35,542 nucleotides of DNA, from contig CAZAKZ010000048.1 in the NCBI GenBank assembly GCA_964485695.1, positions 1 through 35,542 of the forward strand. The letters are read 5' to 3'. The DNA is from CAZAKZ01 sp964485695. GTDB taxonomy: Bacteria > Planctomycetota > JAFGQW01. Below the pieces are notes generated by a model. That model saw only the letters and a program-made list of their open reading frames with translations, searched no databases and was not told the DNA's origin. Numbering within the stretch: the stretch's first letter is position 1; every line of letters starts with the position of its first letter. Positions 15,689 through 23,444 of this stretch are shown piece by piece. The translations under genes were made by a program, and so were the position numbers.

Positions 15689-16630
15689 TCAATGGCCACC
15701 GGACTCCCGGAATCGGAGATACACCCCGTTCAGCAGGAAGGTGGCCGCAAAGGTGCCGATCATGACCAGGCTGAAGGCCAGGTCGCTCATGTGGAGGTGA
15801 AACCGGGTGCTGGACCAGGAGAACAGCGCCACGGCGGCGGCCAGGTGAATCAGGGCCTTGAGGAAGTCCAGGCGGGGCCGCGCCAGGTGGGCAACGCTCC
15901 ACACCGTGACCACGGCGAGAGCCGAGGCGGCGAGGCCTTCAGGGCCCAGGGGCCGGACCAAGGCCTCGAGGTGGGACCAGTCCACTTCGCTCACCAGGCG
16001 GTATCCGATGAAGGCGATGAGGGCGTGGCCCGTGTGCCGGAACAAGGGGAATCGCTCCAGGAGGCGAACGAACACCCCGGCCACCAGCCGCATGCACAGG
16101 ATCCCGATGACCCCGCCCATGAGAATGATCCACACCTTGTGGGAGATGCCCAGGGCGGCCAGGATGCTGTCGATGCTGAAGGCAATGTCCATGAGCTCCA
16201 CCTTCACCACCGTGGCCCAGAACCCCCGGCCGCCCACCCGGGCCTCGCTGTCCTTCTTCCCGATGCCGGTGAAGTGGCTGTGGGCCAGCCACAGGAGATA
16301 CACCCCGCCCAGGAGTTGCAGGAACCAGAACTGGATCAGGTAGGTGCCGATGCCGATGGCGACGATGCGGAAGAAGTAGGCGCTGAGCAATCCGGTGGTG
16401 AGGGCCCACTGCTGCACGGACATACGGACGGGCCCCAGGCGGTAGTAGCGATCCCTCGGCAGGTGGCTCACCATGACGGCCAGCACCAGGGCGTTGTCCA
16501 GGGAGAGCAGCCCCTCGCTCAGCACCAGGTTGGTCATGACCAGGAGACCGGTGGGCGTGGCCAGGTACGCGATCTCCTCCCCCGAGAAGAACCGGAGGAA
16601 GTTCTGGTAGAGGCCGTCCAGGATGTCCAT
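15689..16630 (-). CDS. TerC-family integral membrane protein
   Basis: About 313 residues from the ATG at 16630; an alternative ATG at 16708 adds 26 residues with no support. Several hydrophobic membrane segments are evident. The family signature acidic membrane motifs are LSLDNALVLAVMV (TM1-2) and ELMDIAFSIDSILAALG in the middle, both carrying the intramembrane Asp/Glu residues thought to bind metal. TerC proteins are linked to tellurium resistance and to manganese export or metal loading of secreted enzymes. No tellurium-resistance genes are nearby, so a metal-homeostasis role is more likely. No clear ribosome site was found. Confidence 0.88.
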   Translation of the reverse strand: MDILDGLYQNFLRFFSGEEIAYLATPTGLLVMTNLVLSEGLLSLDNALVLAVMVSHLPRDRYYRLGPVRMSVQQWALTTGLLSAYFFRIVAIGIGTYLIQFWFLQLLGGVYLLWLAHSHFTGIGKKDSEARVGGRGFWATVVKVELMDIAFSIDSILAALGISHKVWIILMGGVIGILCMRLVAGVFVRLLERFPLFRHTGHALIAFIGYRLVSEVDWSHLEALVRPLGPEGLAASALAVVTVWSVAHLARPRLDFLKALIHLAAAVALFSWSSTRFHLHMSDLAFSLVMIGTFAATFLLNGVYLRFRESGGH

Positions 16631-16723
16631 TCTGTTTGATGCCTTCGAGGATAGGAGACCACCGTGCATTGAGGGCCGAATCCTAATGGAAAAGCGCCCA
16701 CCTGCCACGACATTTCCGGTGAT

Positions 16724-17056
16724 CTACGCCCAGGGAACCACCTCCCGCACGTCCGGGCGGCTGAAGAGGTAGGGCAGGGTGTCGTCCTCGAGGCCGTGGT
16801 CGGGGGTCACCACCAGAAAGGAGGCGTGCTCGAAGATGGCGAGGATCCGCTCGGGCGGCCCGTCCTTCTCGAGGTGGGAGCACAGGCCGCCCACCTCGAT
16901 CCACAGCGGCGGCTGCCAGTGATGGGCGGAGTTGACCCGGAGCGCCCGGATGCGCCCGGGCCGGATCTTCACCGAGAGGCGCGCCTCCAGGCGCCGGCGC
17001 AGGTCTTCGAGCTCCAGGTCGGTCAGTATCTGCATGGTCTTTGCTTCCGTCCCCAT
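16724..17056 (-). CDS. Small hypothetical protein
   Basis: 110 residues, or 103 if started at the internal ATG at 17035. It is compact and mixed alpha/beta: a charged helix (DLELEDLRRRLEARL), then ALRVNSAHHW, PPLWIEVGGLCSHLE, and an ending of acidic and hydrophobic residues (DVREVVPWA). No signal peptide or membrane segment. I do not recognise the family. Codon third positions are GC-rich as in its neighbours, which supports it as real. It lies 15 bases below the beginning of the decayed toxin-antitoxin remnant. Neither start has a convincing ribosome site. Confidence 0.6.
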   Translation of the reverse strand: MGTEAKTMQILTDLELEDLRRRLEARLSVKIRPGRIRALRVNSAHHWQPPLWIEVGGLCSHLEKDGPPERILAIFEHASFLVVTPDHGLEDDTLPYLFSRPDVREVVPWA

Positions 17057-17078
17057 GATACCGCAGTCGGTCTCCGAG

Positions 17079-17113
17079 GAAAAACGGGCCGGGTGCGAAA
17101 CTCTTCCCGCGAT
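17079..17113. repeat. 35-bp imperfect repeat, copy A
   Basis: It matches 17656-17690 at 28 of 35 positions. The conserved blocks are GAAAAACGG, CGGGT and CGAAACTCTT. It runs into the start of the DUF4160 remnant, as copy B lies before higB. It may be a remnant of duplicated upstream sequence or a dispersed intergenic repeat. Confidence 0.5.
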
Positions 17114-17210
17114 ACTGAGAACCGGGCCCCTTCGAGTATACTTCTACAGTATTGAGCTGGGTGAATCCCTGCACCTTCACGTGGACTCAGCTTCGGGAGG
17201 CGTGACATGA
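17103..17210 (+). pseudogene. DUF4160 toxin-like remnant
   Basis: In this frame the DNA encodes ILRTGPLRVYFYSIELGE followed by SLHLHVDSASGG and a stop. This resembles the N-terminal third of DUF4160 proteins, whose usual opening is a short MPTxLRxG sequence, then FYS and a PPHxHV segment. The start codon is absent (CTT where ATG is expected) and the chain ends after about 35 codons, so the gene is broken. The stop overlaps the ATG of the DUF2442 gene, the usual partner of DUF4160 in toxin-antitoxin-like pairs. The assignment is by motif memory; no search was possible. Confidence 0.55.
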
Positions 17211-17483
17211 ACATTTCGGAGAGTAACCCCGGAAATCGCGTCAAGAATGTCCAGTTTTCCGAAGACAGACTGATCGTGGATCTCCAGGACGGTCGGATGA
17301 TCTCTGTCCCCTTGACCTGCGTACCCCAGATTGCTCCAGGCAACGGAGGAACAGCGCCTGAACTGGGAGGTCTGCGGGGGAGGCTTCGGCATCCACTGGC
17401 CAGAGCTGGATGAGGATCTCAGCACAGAGGGGATCCTGCAAGGCGTGCCTTCCACGCCACGGACAGATTCCAGTGGGGCCTGA
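17207..17483 (+). pseudogene. DUF2442 antitoxin-like gene with a single-base frameshift
   Basis: The first frame gives VKNVQFSEDRLIVDLQDGR then ISVPLTC before diverging. Deleting one C at 17320 restores TGG TAC and continues YPRLLQATEEQRLNWEV, GGGFGIHWPELDEDLS and EGILQGVPS, a typical DUF2442 protein of about 91 residues ending at the TGA at 17481-17483. As written, the product is a 68-residue hybrid with a nonsense tail. DUF2442 proteins are usually encoded next to DUF4160, here also broken. Either a true inactivating insertion or a sequencing error is possible, but the damaged partner favours decay. Confidence 0.8.
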
Positions 17484-17655
17484 AACCCTCCCTGCTGAAA
17501 GGCCTGTTTTGCTCATTACGAGTGCATTCAGGCTCTTTCAAGACCTTGAAAGCTGCCGGATGCTCACGAAATGGAGCACTCACCCCTTTTCATTTGATCC
17601 GAGAGGCCAGCGCCTCCTTCTTCAACACAGCCCCGCAATTCCTGGCCGGTCCTCT

Positions 17656-17690
17656 GAAAAACGGCTCGGGTTCGAAACTCTTTTTGGGAT
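17656..17690. repeat. 35-bp imperfect repeat, copy B
   Basis: It is the partner of 17079-17113 (28 of 35 identical), in the same orientation. It lies 103 bp before the higB-like start codon. Confidence 0.5.
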
Positions 17691-17752
17691 TTTTCGACTC
17701 CACCCCTGCCGGAAATGCGCACATCCGGGCGGTGGCATTGATTTGAAAAACA

Positions 17753-17792
17753 GTTTACTTTTTTTGTAAACAAAATTCAGAGTAATGCTATC
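17753..17792 (+). promoter_or_regulatory. AT-rich control region and dyad before the toxin-antitoxin operon
   Basis: GTTTAC (17753-17758) and GTAAAC (17766-17771) form an inverted repeat around seven T residues. The sequence to the toxin start is strikingly AT-rich for this genome. HigA-type antitoxins commonly repress their own operon by binding such dyads, so this is a plausible operator; the exact promoter hexamers are unclear. Confidence 0.45.
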
Positions 17793-18128
17793 ATGGAAAT
17801 CGAGTTCTCTTCTCGAAAACTCCAGAAGATCTGTAATTCCGCAGGAGAGATGTGGCGGAAGGTCGGGGACCGCATGGCCAGGGTTCTGAAGCGTAGGCTG
17901 GCGGAGTTGCATGCGGCAGACACACTTGAAGACATGGGCCGCCTGCCTGGAGCCCGATGCCATGAACTCGGCGGGGACCGGAAAGGGGAGTGTTCCGTGG
18001 ACCTGGTTCATCCGTACCGTCTGATTTTTGTTCCGGATCACGATCCCGTGCCGACGAAATCCGACGGCGGTCTGGACCGGGAACGAGTCACTCGTATCCG
18101 TGTCACGGAGGTCGTGGACACCCACTGA
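17793..18128 (+). CDS. HigB/RelE-family toxin
   Basis: 111 residues, the usual size for RelE/ParE-superfamily toxins of the HigB type, which act as ribosome-dependent mRNA nucleases. Visible matches are the opening IEFSSRKLQKICN, a basic middle helix (VLKRRLAELHAADTLEDM), LPGARCHELGGDRKG and the core strand SVDLVHPYRLIFVPDHDPVP. The gene precedes its antitoxin by 14 bp, the toxin-first order characteristic of higBA. The ribosome site is weak (AGAG), perhaps to keep expression low. Codon usage is less GC-biased than in the neighbours, in line with horizontal acquisition. Confidence 0.88.
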   Translation: MEIEFSSRKLQKICNSAGEMWRKVGDRMARVLKRRLAELHAADTLEDMGRLPGARCHELGGDRKGECSVDLVHPYRLIFVPDHDPVPTKSDGGLDRERVTRIRVTEVVDTH

Positions 18129-18142
18129 AATCCGAGGCGATC

Positions 18143-19240
18143 ATGAGTCAGCTAGACAAAACGGTGAAACCATACGGTTTCAAGCCCGACTATGACGTGA
18201 TCCCGGGTGCAACTCTCCAGGAGACCATCGATGCCCTGGGAATCGACCAGGTCGAGCTGGCCGTGCGCCTGGGTCTGGACAAGAAAACCGTCAACCAGAT
18301 CATCAAGGGCCTGGCACCCATCACGCGGAATACAGCCATCCGTCTGGAACGCGTGACAGACGTTCCTGCGAACCTCTGGAACAACCTGGAAATGAACTAC
18401 CGCGAGGGGCTGGCCAGAAAGGAGGAGCGCAGGCGGCTGCTGGAAAACCTGAACTGGCTCGAGGAAATCCCCCGTGCCGAGCTCGTGAATCGAGGCGTGG
18501 TCGAAAGAAAGCGTGACCGGGTGCTGGTGCTCCAGCAGGTGCTGTCCTTTTTCGGTGTCGCGACGGTGGACGCGTGGAAAAAGCTCTGGCTGGCTCCCCG
18601 TTTTTCGTTCCGGAAGTCTCCGGCATTTGCTGCGAAACCCGGTGCAATGGCGACCTGGCTGCGCCTCGGAGAACTCCAGGCCCGGACCATTTCTTGCCGG
18701 CCTCATGACAGAGTCCGGTTCAAGGCTTCTCTCGATGCGATTCGCGGTCTGACTCTCGAGGCCCCCCGTGTTTTCGTCCCGAAAATCCGGGAATTCTGTG
18801 CCAATGCCGGAGTCGCCGTGGTGCTCGTCCCGGAGATCAAGGGTGCACCGGCAAGCGGTGCCACGCAATGGGTGACCCCGGAACGCGCAATTCTCCAGCT
18901 CAGCCTCAGGTACAAGACGAACGACCACTTCTGGTTCTCGTTCTTTCACGAGGCCGGTCACATCCTCCATGACGGGAAGAAAGAGAAGTTCGTCGACAGC
19001 GACCGTAACACCCGGGAAGAGCGAGAGGCGAAAGCGGATCGTTTTGCAGCCCATCACCTGATTCCCCGGAGGTACACCGGTGCGCTGCGGGAACTGAACA
19101 GCTGGAAGGCAATCAAGAGATTTGCCGCCTTCATCGGCATCGCTCCCGGAATCGTGGTCGGAAGGCTCCAGCGAGAAGGCGTGATCCGGTACGATCAGTT
19201 CAACGGCCTGAAGCGGAGATTCCACTGGGGTGGCGGGTAG
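18143..19240 (+). CDS. HigA-like XRE antitoxin fused to an ImmA/IrrE metallopeptidase
   Basis: 365 residues from the ATG at 18143 (GAGGCG upstream); a longer frame begins inside the toxin gene. Residues 24-90 are a HigA-type helix-turn-helix domain (ETIDALGIDQVELAVRLGLD, then KTVNQIIKGLAPIT and NLWNNLEMNYREGLAR). A helical linker follows. The C-terminal half is an ImmA/IrrE (COG2856) zinc peptidase domain, with FFHEAGHILH placing HEAGH at residues 269-273 and a later EREAKADRFA helix supplying the third ligand. Such two-domain proteins are found as antitoxins beside HigB toxins. The HTH domain would repress the operon; the peptidase may control turnover. Direct proteolytic function here is inference. 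Confidence 0.9.
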   Translation: MSQLDKTVKPYGFKPDYDVIPGATLQETIDALGIDQVELAVRLGLDKKTVNQIIKGLAPITRNTAIRLERVTDVPANLWNNLEMNYREGLARKEERRRLLENLNWLEEIPRAELVNRGVVERKRDRVLVLQQVLSFFGVATVDAWKKLWLAPRFSFRKSPAFAAKPGAMATWLRLGELQARTISCRPHDRVRFKASLDAIRGLTLEAPRVFVPKIREFCANAGVAVVLVPEIKGAPASGATQWVTPERAILQLSLRYKTNDHFWFSFFHEAGHILHDGKKEKFVDSDRNTREEREAKADRFAAHHLIPRRYTGALRELNSWKAIKRFAAFIGIAPGIVVGRLQREGVIRYDQFNGLKRRFHWGGG

Positions 19241-19249
19241 GTCACCCCC

Positions 19250-22200
19250 TCACGGTCGCGGCAGCCACACCCGGTGGAGCCTTGCTGCGGCGTCCCCGTT
19301 TCCCGGCCGAAAGCCCGCGTTCAACCTCTCGCCCCCGGCCTGGAGAAGCAGGGCCTCGAGGTGCCGCGCTCCGAAGAGAGCGTGGCGGTCCAGGGCGGCC
19401 AGCACGTCCCCCGCCTTCACGCCCGTCCGGGCGCAGGGGCCGCCACCGTCCACCCCGGCCACGACCAGACGGGCGTCGGGGAGCTCGGCCAGGGTGACGC
19501 CCCAGGCGGCGATGCGCCGGGCTTTCCCGCCGGGACGGGATCCCACGGCGCCCTCGTAGTCGACGCCTTCCGGGAGCGCCACGGGCTGCAGGATCCGCAC
19601 GGGGCGGCCGTCGCCGACGACGCGGGTCTCGTCCACGGCCACGAATGCGGTGTATGGGCTCACCAGGCGATGATCCACGGCCGTGTCGACGATGCGCCGC
19701 CGAAGGTTTTCCTGCCCGGCGGAATCGGCTGTGAGCATCTGCCGGCTCAGATCACGGATGCGGTGCCGGGCCCACACCGGAGCGAGGGCCGCGTGGCTCT
19801 TCTCCTCTTCCGGCAGCTTCACCCGAAAGGGCAGGACCACGGTCCGGCCGCTGACCCGGCCGCGGAAGACCAGGGTTCCTTCGACCGGCGCTGAGTAGCG
19901 CCCCGTGAGGCGGAGCGGCTGCCCGGCCGTGAGGTCCGGTATCTTTCGCGGGTAGACGTCGGTTACGGGCAAGCCGCTCGTGAGCAGGGTCACGTCGGTG
20001 AGCATGGGCGCGTCCAGCCGGTGCAGGAAGGTCTCGGCCGCGGCCTCGGCCGCTTTCGGATCCCGGGTGAGCACCACCTCGGCCACCCCGTTTCCGTGCT
20101 CGGCAATGCCCTCCACCAGGTGACGGTTCACGGACGATCCAATGCCGAAGGCGTACCACCGGGCGCTCTGGCCCTGGGTGCGGATGGTGCGGTGGATGGC
20201 GGCCTCGTTGCCCACGCATCCGTCGGTGAGAAAGCAGACAATGCGGACGAACCGGGGATTCCCGGGCTGCTTCAGGTAAGCGCGGATCCCTCTGAGCATC
20301 TCGGTGCCGCCGCTGCCGTGAAGGCCGTCGAGGAAATCGAGGCCCTGTTTCAGGTGGCCCGGCGTGTTCTCGAGAGGTGTGGGGGAGAGCATGCCAGAGT
20401 CCCCGGAGAACCGGATGATGTTGAACCGGTCGTAGGGCCGGAGTCCCCTCAGGGTGCGGCGCACCACGCGCTTGGAGAGCTCGATCGGCAACCCTCGCAT
20501 GGAGCCCGAGGTGTCCAGCACGAAGGTCACCTCCCGCGGACTCACGTCTGCGTCGGACGGATCCAGCATGGGCACCAGGAAGGCGGTGAAGAAGCCGCCC
20601 CGGCCGGGCGTGCGATGGGCCAGGAGGCCGGCGCGGGTCTCGGGACCGGACACGGTCCACCGGAGCACGAAGTCGCGGTTGGGGATCGTATCGTGGGGGG
20701 CGAGTTCCACGGCGGCATCGCAGGTGCTGCGGTTCAGCACCGTGACATCGTGGGTGGGGCTTTGAAGGCCGTGGAGGGGAACGCCGGCGTGGATGTCCAC
20801 CCGGATCGAAACATCGTGGCCGCTTCGCATGTCCGGGGGCAGCACGGGCGGCGAGATGCGACTCGCGTCCGGGACCTGATCCGTGTCCGCGGCCGTGCCG
20901 CCGCCGCCGCGGATTGCGCTGTCCCCGGCCGGGGTGTTCGACCTGGCTAGGGGCGTACCCGGCATGTACCGCGACTCCACCACCATGGGGAAGACGTAGT
21001 CGTGGTTCCCGTTCTCGAACTTCAACTCGTGGAAGTAAGTGATGCGCACGTTCACCCGGCCGCCCGCCTCGATGTTGGCCACGCTCTGGGTGAAGACGTT
21101 CGGCCGCTCCTGGGTCAGGAGGCTCGCGGTCTGGCCGCGGTCCCGGGCCGCCCGGTACATGCGCCGGGCCTCGGCCCGGGGCCGCACCACGCCCACGATC
21201 CTCCGGCCCTGGATCTCCATGACGAAGTCGTTCACGGCGGCGCTCGTGGGCAGCGGAAACACGTAGACCGCCTCCACGGCCTTCTGAAACGGATTGCCGA
21301 AGGTCTGGGTGACGCGAGTGGTGGCGAGCCACCCCGAGACTTCGGCCCGGACGTGGGTGTGCTCCAGCGGGAACCGGGCATTGGGTCCCCCCCCGGGCAC
21401 CTTCAGCAGGCCCGCGCCGGGCAGGTCGTCCCGGTTCTCCGGCTCCGGGCAGCCACCCAGGTACCGGGTGCCGGCCACCTTGCCGTACCGGTAGTAGACC
21501 TGGGTGGCCATGGCCAGCAGGGCCGTGGTGAATACACGCCCTCCGAACGCGCCCCAGGCGTCCGGTGCATTCCAGGACTCCTTTTCACAGCCCTTTTTGC
21601 GCCGGGTAGCGATGACGGCCTTCTTGAAGACGTGGTTCCAGGATTTCCATGGTTGGTTGCCCGTGTGGAACAGTGCCAGGGTCCCGAAGTACCAGGAGAC
21701 GAGATCGAGGAATCCGTTCTTGTCCTGCAGGGTCGGCAGCCTGGAGACGAGGTACGCCGCGCCCTTCTTCAGGATTGCACTTTTTTCGAAATCCTCGCCG
21801 AGGTGATGCCGCATCACCATGCCCATGGCCGTACAGGCCTCGGTTGATGCGTTCGGAAGAGCCCCCTTGCCCAGGGCGGGCAGGCCGCAAATGGTGCCGG
21901 TGGTCGGATCGGTGATGCTGTGCAACCACGTCTTGACTCCGTCCAAAGCTTCCTGCGGAATGGCCAAGCCCGCCTCCCTTGCGCTCCGGAGCGCCATGGT
22001 TGCCCAGACCGTGACCTCGAGGCGATTTTCTTTCTTGCCCGGGAGAACGCTCCAGCCCAGTTTGCCGGCGCCGACCGGATTATCGAGCTGGGAGGCGAGA
22101 AGAAACGCTACGGCCTTCTCCGTTGGCTGCCGGAGAAGCGGGCTGCTTGTCAATCCGTACGCCTCGGCCAGGGCCAGGGTGCAGACGGCATGGGAGTAGA

Positions 22201-22564
22201 GACACGTCCCTTTCCGTGGTCCGATGCAACCTTCCTCGTCCTGGATCTGGTGCTTGGCGAGCCACTCGAGATTCAAGTCCACGACATTGGCCGGGCTCAT
22301 GCCGCCGTATCGACGCCTGACGATGCGCTGACCGTCGGAGGTGCCGGCCGCGCCGCTGTTGATGGTGGTGTTGTACGGCTTGCTTTCGGAGCCTGTCGAG
22401 AGACGAATCTCGAGGGGGACGTCCTCGGCCTTCTCGATGACCACTGAGGGGACCGTCGATGCCACGCGGCCCTGCGGGGTAGGATCCGTGGAGGCCCGGG
22501 TGCAGGAAGGAATCCACAGAAGTAGAACGCAAGGGAAGGACAGACACAGTGCAAGCCGGATCAT
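19250..22564 (-). CDS. VIT/VWA/PDZ lipoprotein with N-terminal alpha-toroid-like domain
   Basis: 1104 residues. The signal peptide ends in a probable lipobox (WIPSC, Cys21), so it is likely membrane-anchored and periplasmic or surface-exposed. Residues about 85-390 are repeated helix pairs resembling the alpha/alpha-toroid of prenyltransferase or squalene-cyclase folds. A VIT domain (about 400-530: GWLATTRVTQTFGNPF, AVYVFPLPTSAAV) and a von Willebrand A domain follow; its MIDAS motif DTSGSM is complete (Asp684, Ser686, Ser688). The last 85 residues resemble a PDZ domain. VIT-VWA proteins bind ligands through a metal ion; the partner is unknown. GAGAGGTG lies 6 nt before the ATG. Confidence 0.85.
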   Translation of the reverse strand: MIRLALCLSFPCVLLLWIPSCTRASTDPTPQGRVASTVPSVVIEKAEDVPLEIRLSTGSESKPYNTTINSGAAGTSDGQRIVRRRYGGMSPANVVDLNLEWLAKHQIQDEEGCIGPRKGTCLYSHAVCTLALAEAYGLTSSPLLRQPTEKAVAFLLASQLDNPVGAGKLGWSVLPGKKENRLEVTVWATMALRSAREAGLAIPQEALDGVKTWLHSITDPTTGTICGLPALGKGALPNASTEACTAMGMVMRHHLGEDFEKSAILKKGAAYLVSRLPTLQDKNGFLDLVSWYFGTLALFHTGNQPWKSWNHVFKKAVIATRRKKGCEKESWNAPDAWGAFGGRVFTTALLAMATQVYYRYGKVAGTRYLGGCPEPENRDDLPGAGLLKVPGGGPNARFPLEHTHVRAEVSGWLATTRVTQTFGNPFQKAVEAVYVFPLPTSAAVNDFVMEIQGRRIVGVVRPRAEARRMYRAARDRGQTASLLTQERPNVFTQSVANIEAGGRVNVRITYFHELKFENGNHDYVFPMVVESRYMPGTPLARSNTPAGDSAIRGGGGTAADTDQVPDASRISPPVLPPDMRSGHDVSIRVDIHAGVPLHGLQSPTHDVTVLNRSTCDAAVELAPHDTIPNRDFVLRWTVSGPETRAGLLAHRTPGRGGFFTAFLVPMLDPSDADVSPREVTFVLDTSGSMRGLPIELSKRVVRRTLRGLRPYDRFNIIRFSGDSGMLSPTPLENTPGHLKQGLDFLDGLHGSGGTEMLRGIRAYLKQPGNPRFVRIVCFLTDGCVGNEAAIHRTIRTQGQSARWYAFGIGSSVNRHLVEGIAEHGNGVAEVVLTRDPKAAEAAAETFLHRLDAPMLTDVTLLTSGLPVTDVYPRKIPDLTAGQPLRLTGRYSAPVEGTLVFRGRVSGRTVVLPFRVKLPEEEKSHAALAPVWARHRIRDLSRQMLTADSAGQENLRRRIVDTAVDHRLVSPYTAFVAVDETRVVGDGRPVRILQPVALPEGVDYEGAVGSRPGGKARRIAAWGVTLAELPDARLVVAGVDGGGPCARTGVKAGDVLAALDRHALFGARHLEALLLQAGGERLNAGFRPGNGDAAARLHRVWLPRP

Positions 22565-22669
22565 GCGATCACCTCTCGTTCTGCGGCCCTGAAACGAGCC
22601 GGGAACAGGCGGGTTCAGGCCGGGTGGAAAATTCTCGGCCGATCCCGAGGAGTGTGAGTGCGCTTGACC

Positions 22670-23359
22670 TCACGAGAACCAGAGCCGCACGCAGATCAGG
22701 CCCCGCGCGAGTAAGGTGAGTAAGCCCATGGTCTTCGGATAGGTGAACTGAATCGGTCTTCGCTTTAAACACCGGAGGGTGAGGCGGGCGGCTTTTTCCC
22801 GGGAGATCATCATGGGCCGTACCCGGGCGTCGGCCATCTTGGTGTCCACGAAGCCGAACCGGATGTTGGTGACGTGGACGCCGTGCTTCTTCATGGCCAG
22901 GGCGAGGCCGTTCAGGTAGCCGGTCATGCCGGCCTTGGAGGCGCAGTAGCTCACGGCGTCCCCGGAGAGGAGCACGTCGGCGATGCTGGAGAGGCCGATG
23001 AGGTGGCCCCGGCCCGCCTTTACCATGGGGGGGATCACCGCCTCCGCGGTCTTGATCAGTCCCATGACGTTGACGTCGAAGACCCGGCGGTCTGCGGCGA
23101 GGTCGTCCAGTTCAAAGCCCTGGCCGATGCCCGCGAAGTAGATGCAGACCTCGATGGGGCCTGCGTCGGCCAGGATGCGGGCGAGGACCTCCGGGTAGTC
23201 CGGGGCGGCCACGTCCTGGACGTGGTGGCGGTAGTCCTCGCGGCGGATCGGGGAGGGGCTGCGGGAGAGGCCGACTAAGGGGCATCCCGCCTCCAGGAGC
23301 TTCTCGGTCACGGCGAGGCCGATGCCGTCGGAGTTTCCGATGAGTAGCGCGGAGTTCAT
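22670..23359 (-). CDS. Short-chain dehydrogenase/reductase
   Basis: 229 residues from the ATG at 23359, chosen because the Rossmann motif begins a few residues later; an upstream ATG near 23403 is possible. The glycine-rich nucleotide motif is GNSDGIG (residues 8-14), the NAG-like site reads FAGIG (76-80), and the catalytic set is Ser124 or Ser125 with YCASK (Tyr138, Lys142). The C-terminus carries a hydrophobic stretch (MGLLTLLARGLICVRLWF) that may associate with membrane. NADPH- or NADH-dependent reduction of an unknown substrate is expected. It is divergent from lgt with an 85-bp intergenic region. Confidence 0.85.
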   Translation of the reverse strand: MNSALLIGNSDGIGLAVTEKLLEAGCPLVGLSRSPSPIRREDYRHHVQDVAAPDYPEVLARILADAGPIEVCIYFAGIGQGFELDDLAADRRVFDVNVMGLIKTAEAVIPPMVKAGRGHLIGLSSIADVLLSGDAVSYCASKAGMTGYLNGLALAMKKHGVHVTNIRFGFVDTKMADARVRPMMISREKAARLTLRCLKRRPIQFTYPKTMGLLTLLARGLICVRLWFS

Positions 23360-23444
23360 ACCAGAATCCAGTTCTCCATTGACGAAACGGGCGTTGCGCC
23401 CCATGAATTGGTCTTCTTGAACCACCAGCGACAGGATATCACCC

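Larger units (their letters stand above)
17484..17792. other. 309-bp stretch without a supported gene
   Basis: Between the DUF2442 pseudogene and the HigB toxin no reading frame has convincing content. It is less GC-rich than the surroundings, holds repeat copy B (17656-17690), and ends in the AT-rich control region of the toxin-antitoxin operon. It may be debris from the same acquisition as the flanking modules. Confidence 0.6.

Noticed and set aside
17656..17690. GGGTTCGAAACTC resembles a tRNA T-loop
   Set aside because: The flanking bases do not form a five-pair T stem, and no acceptor, D or anticodon arms are present.
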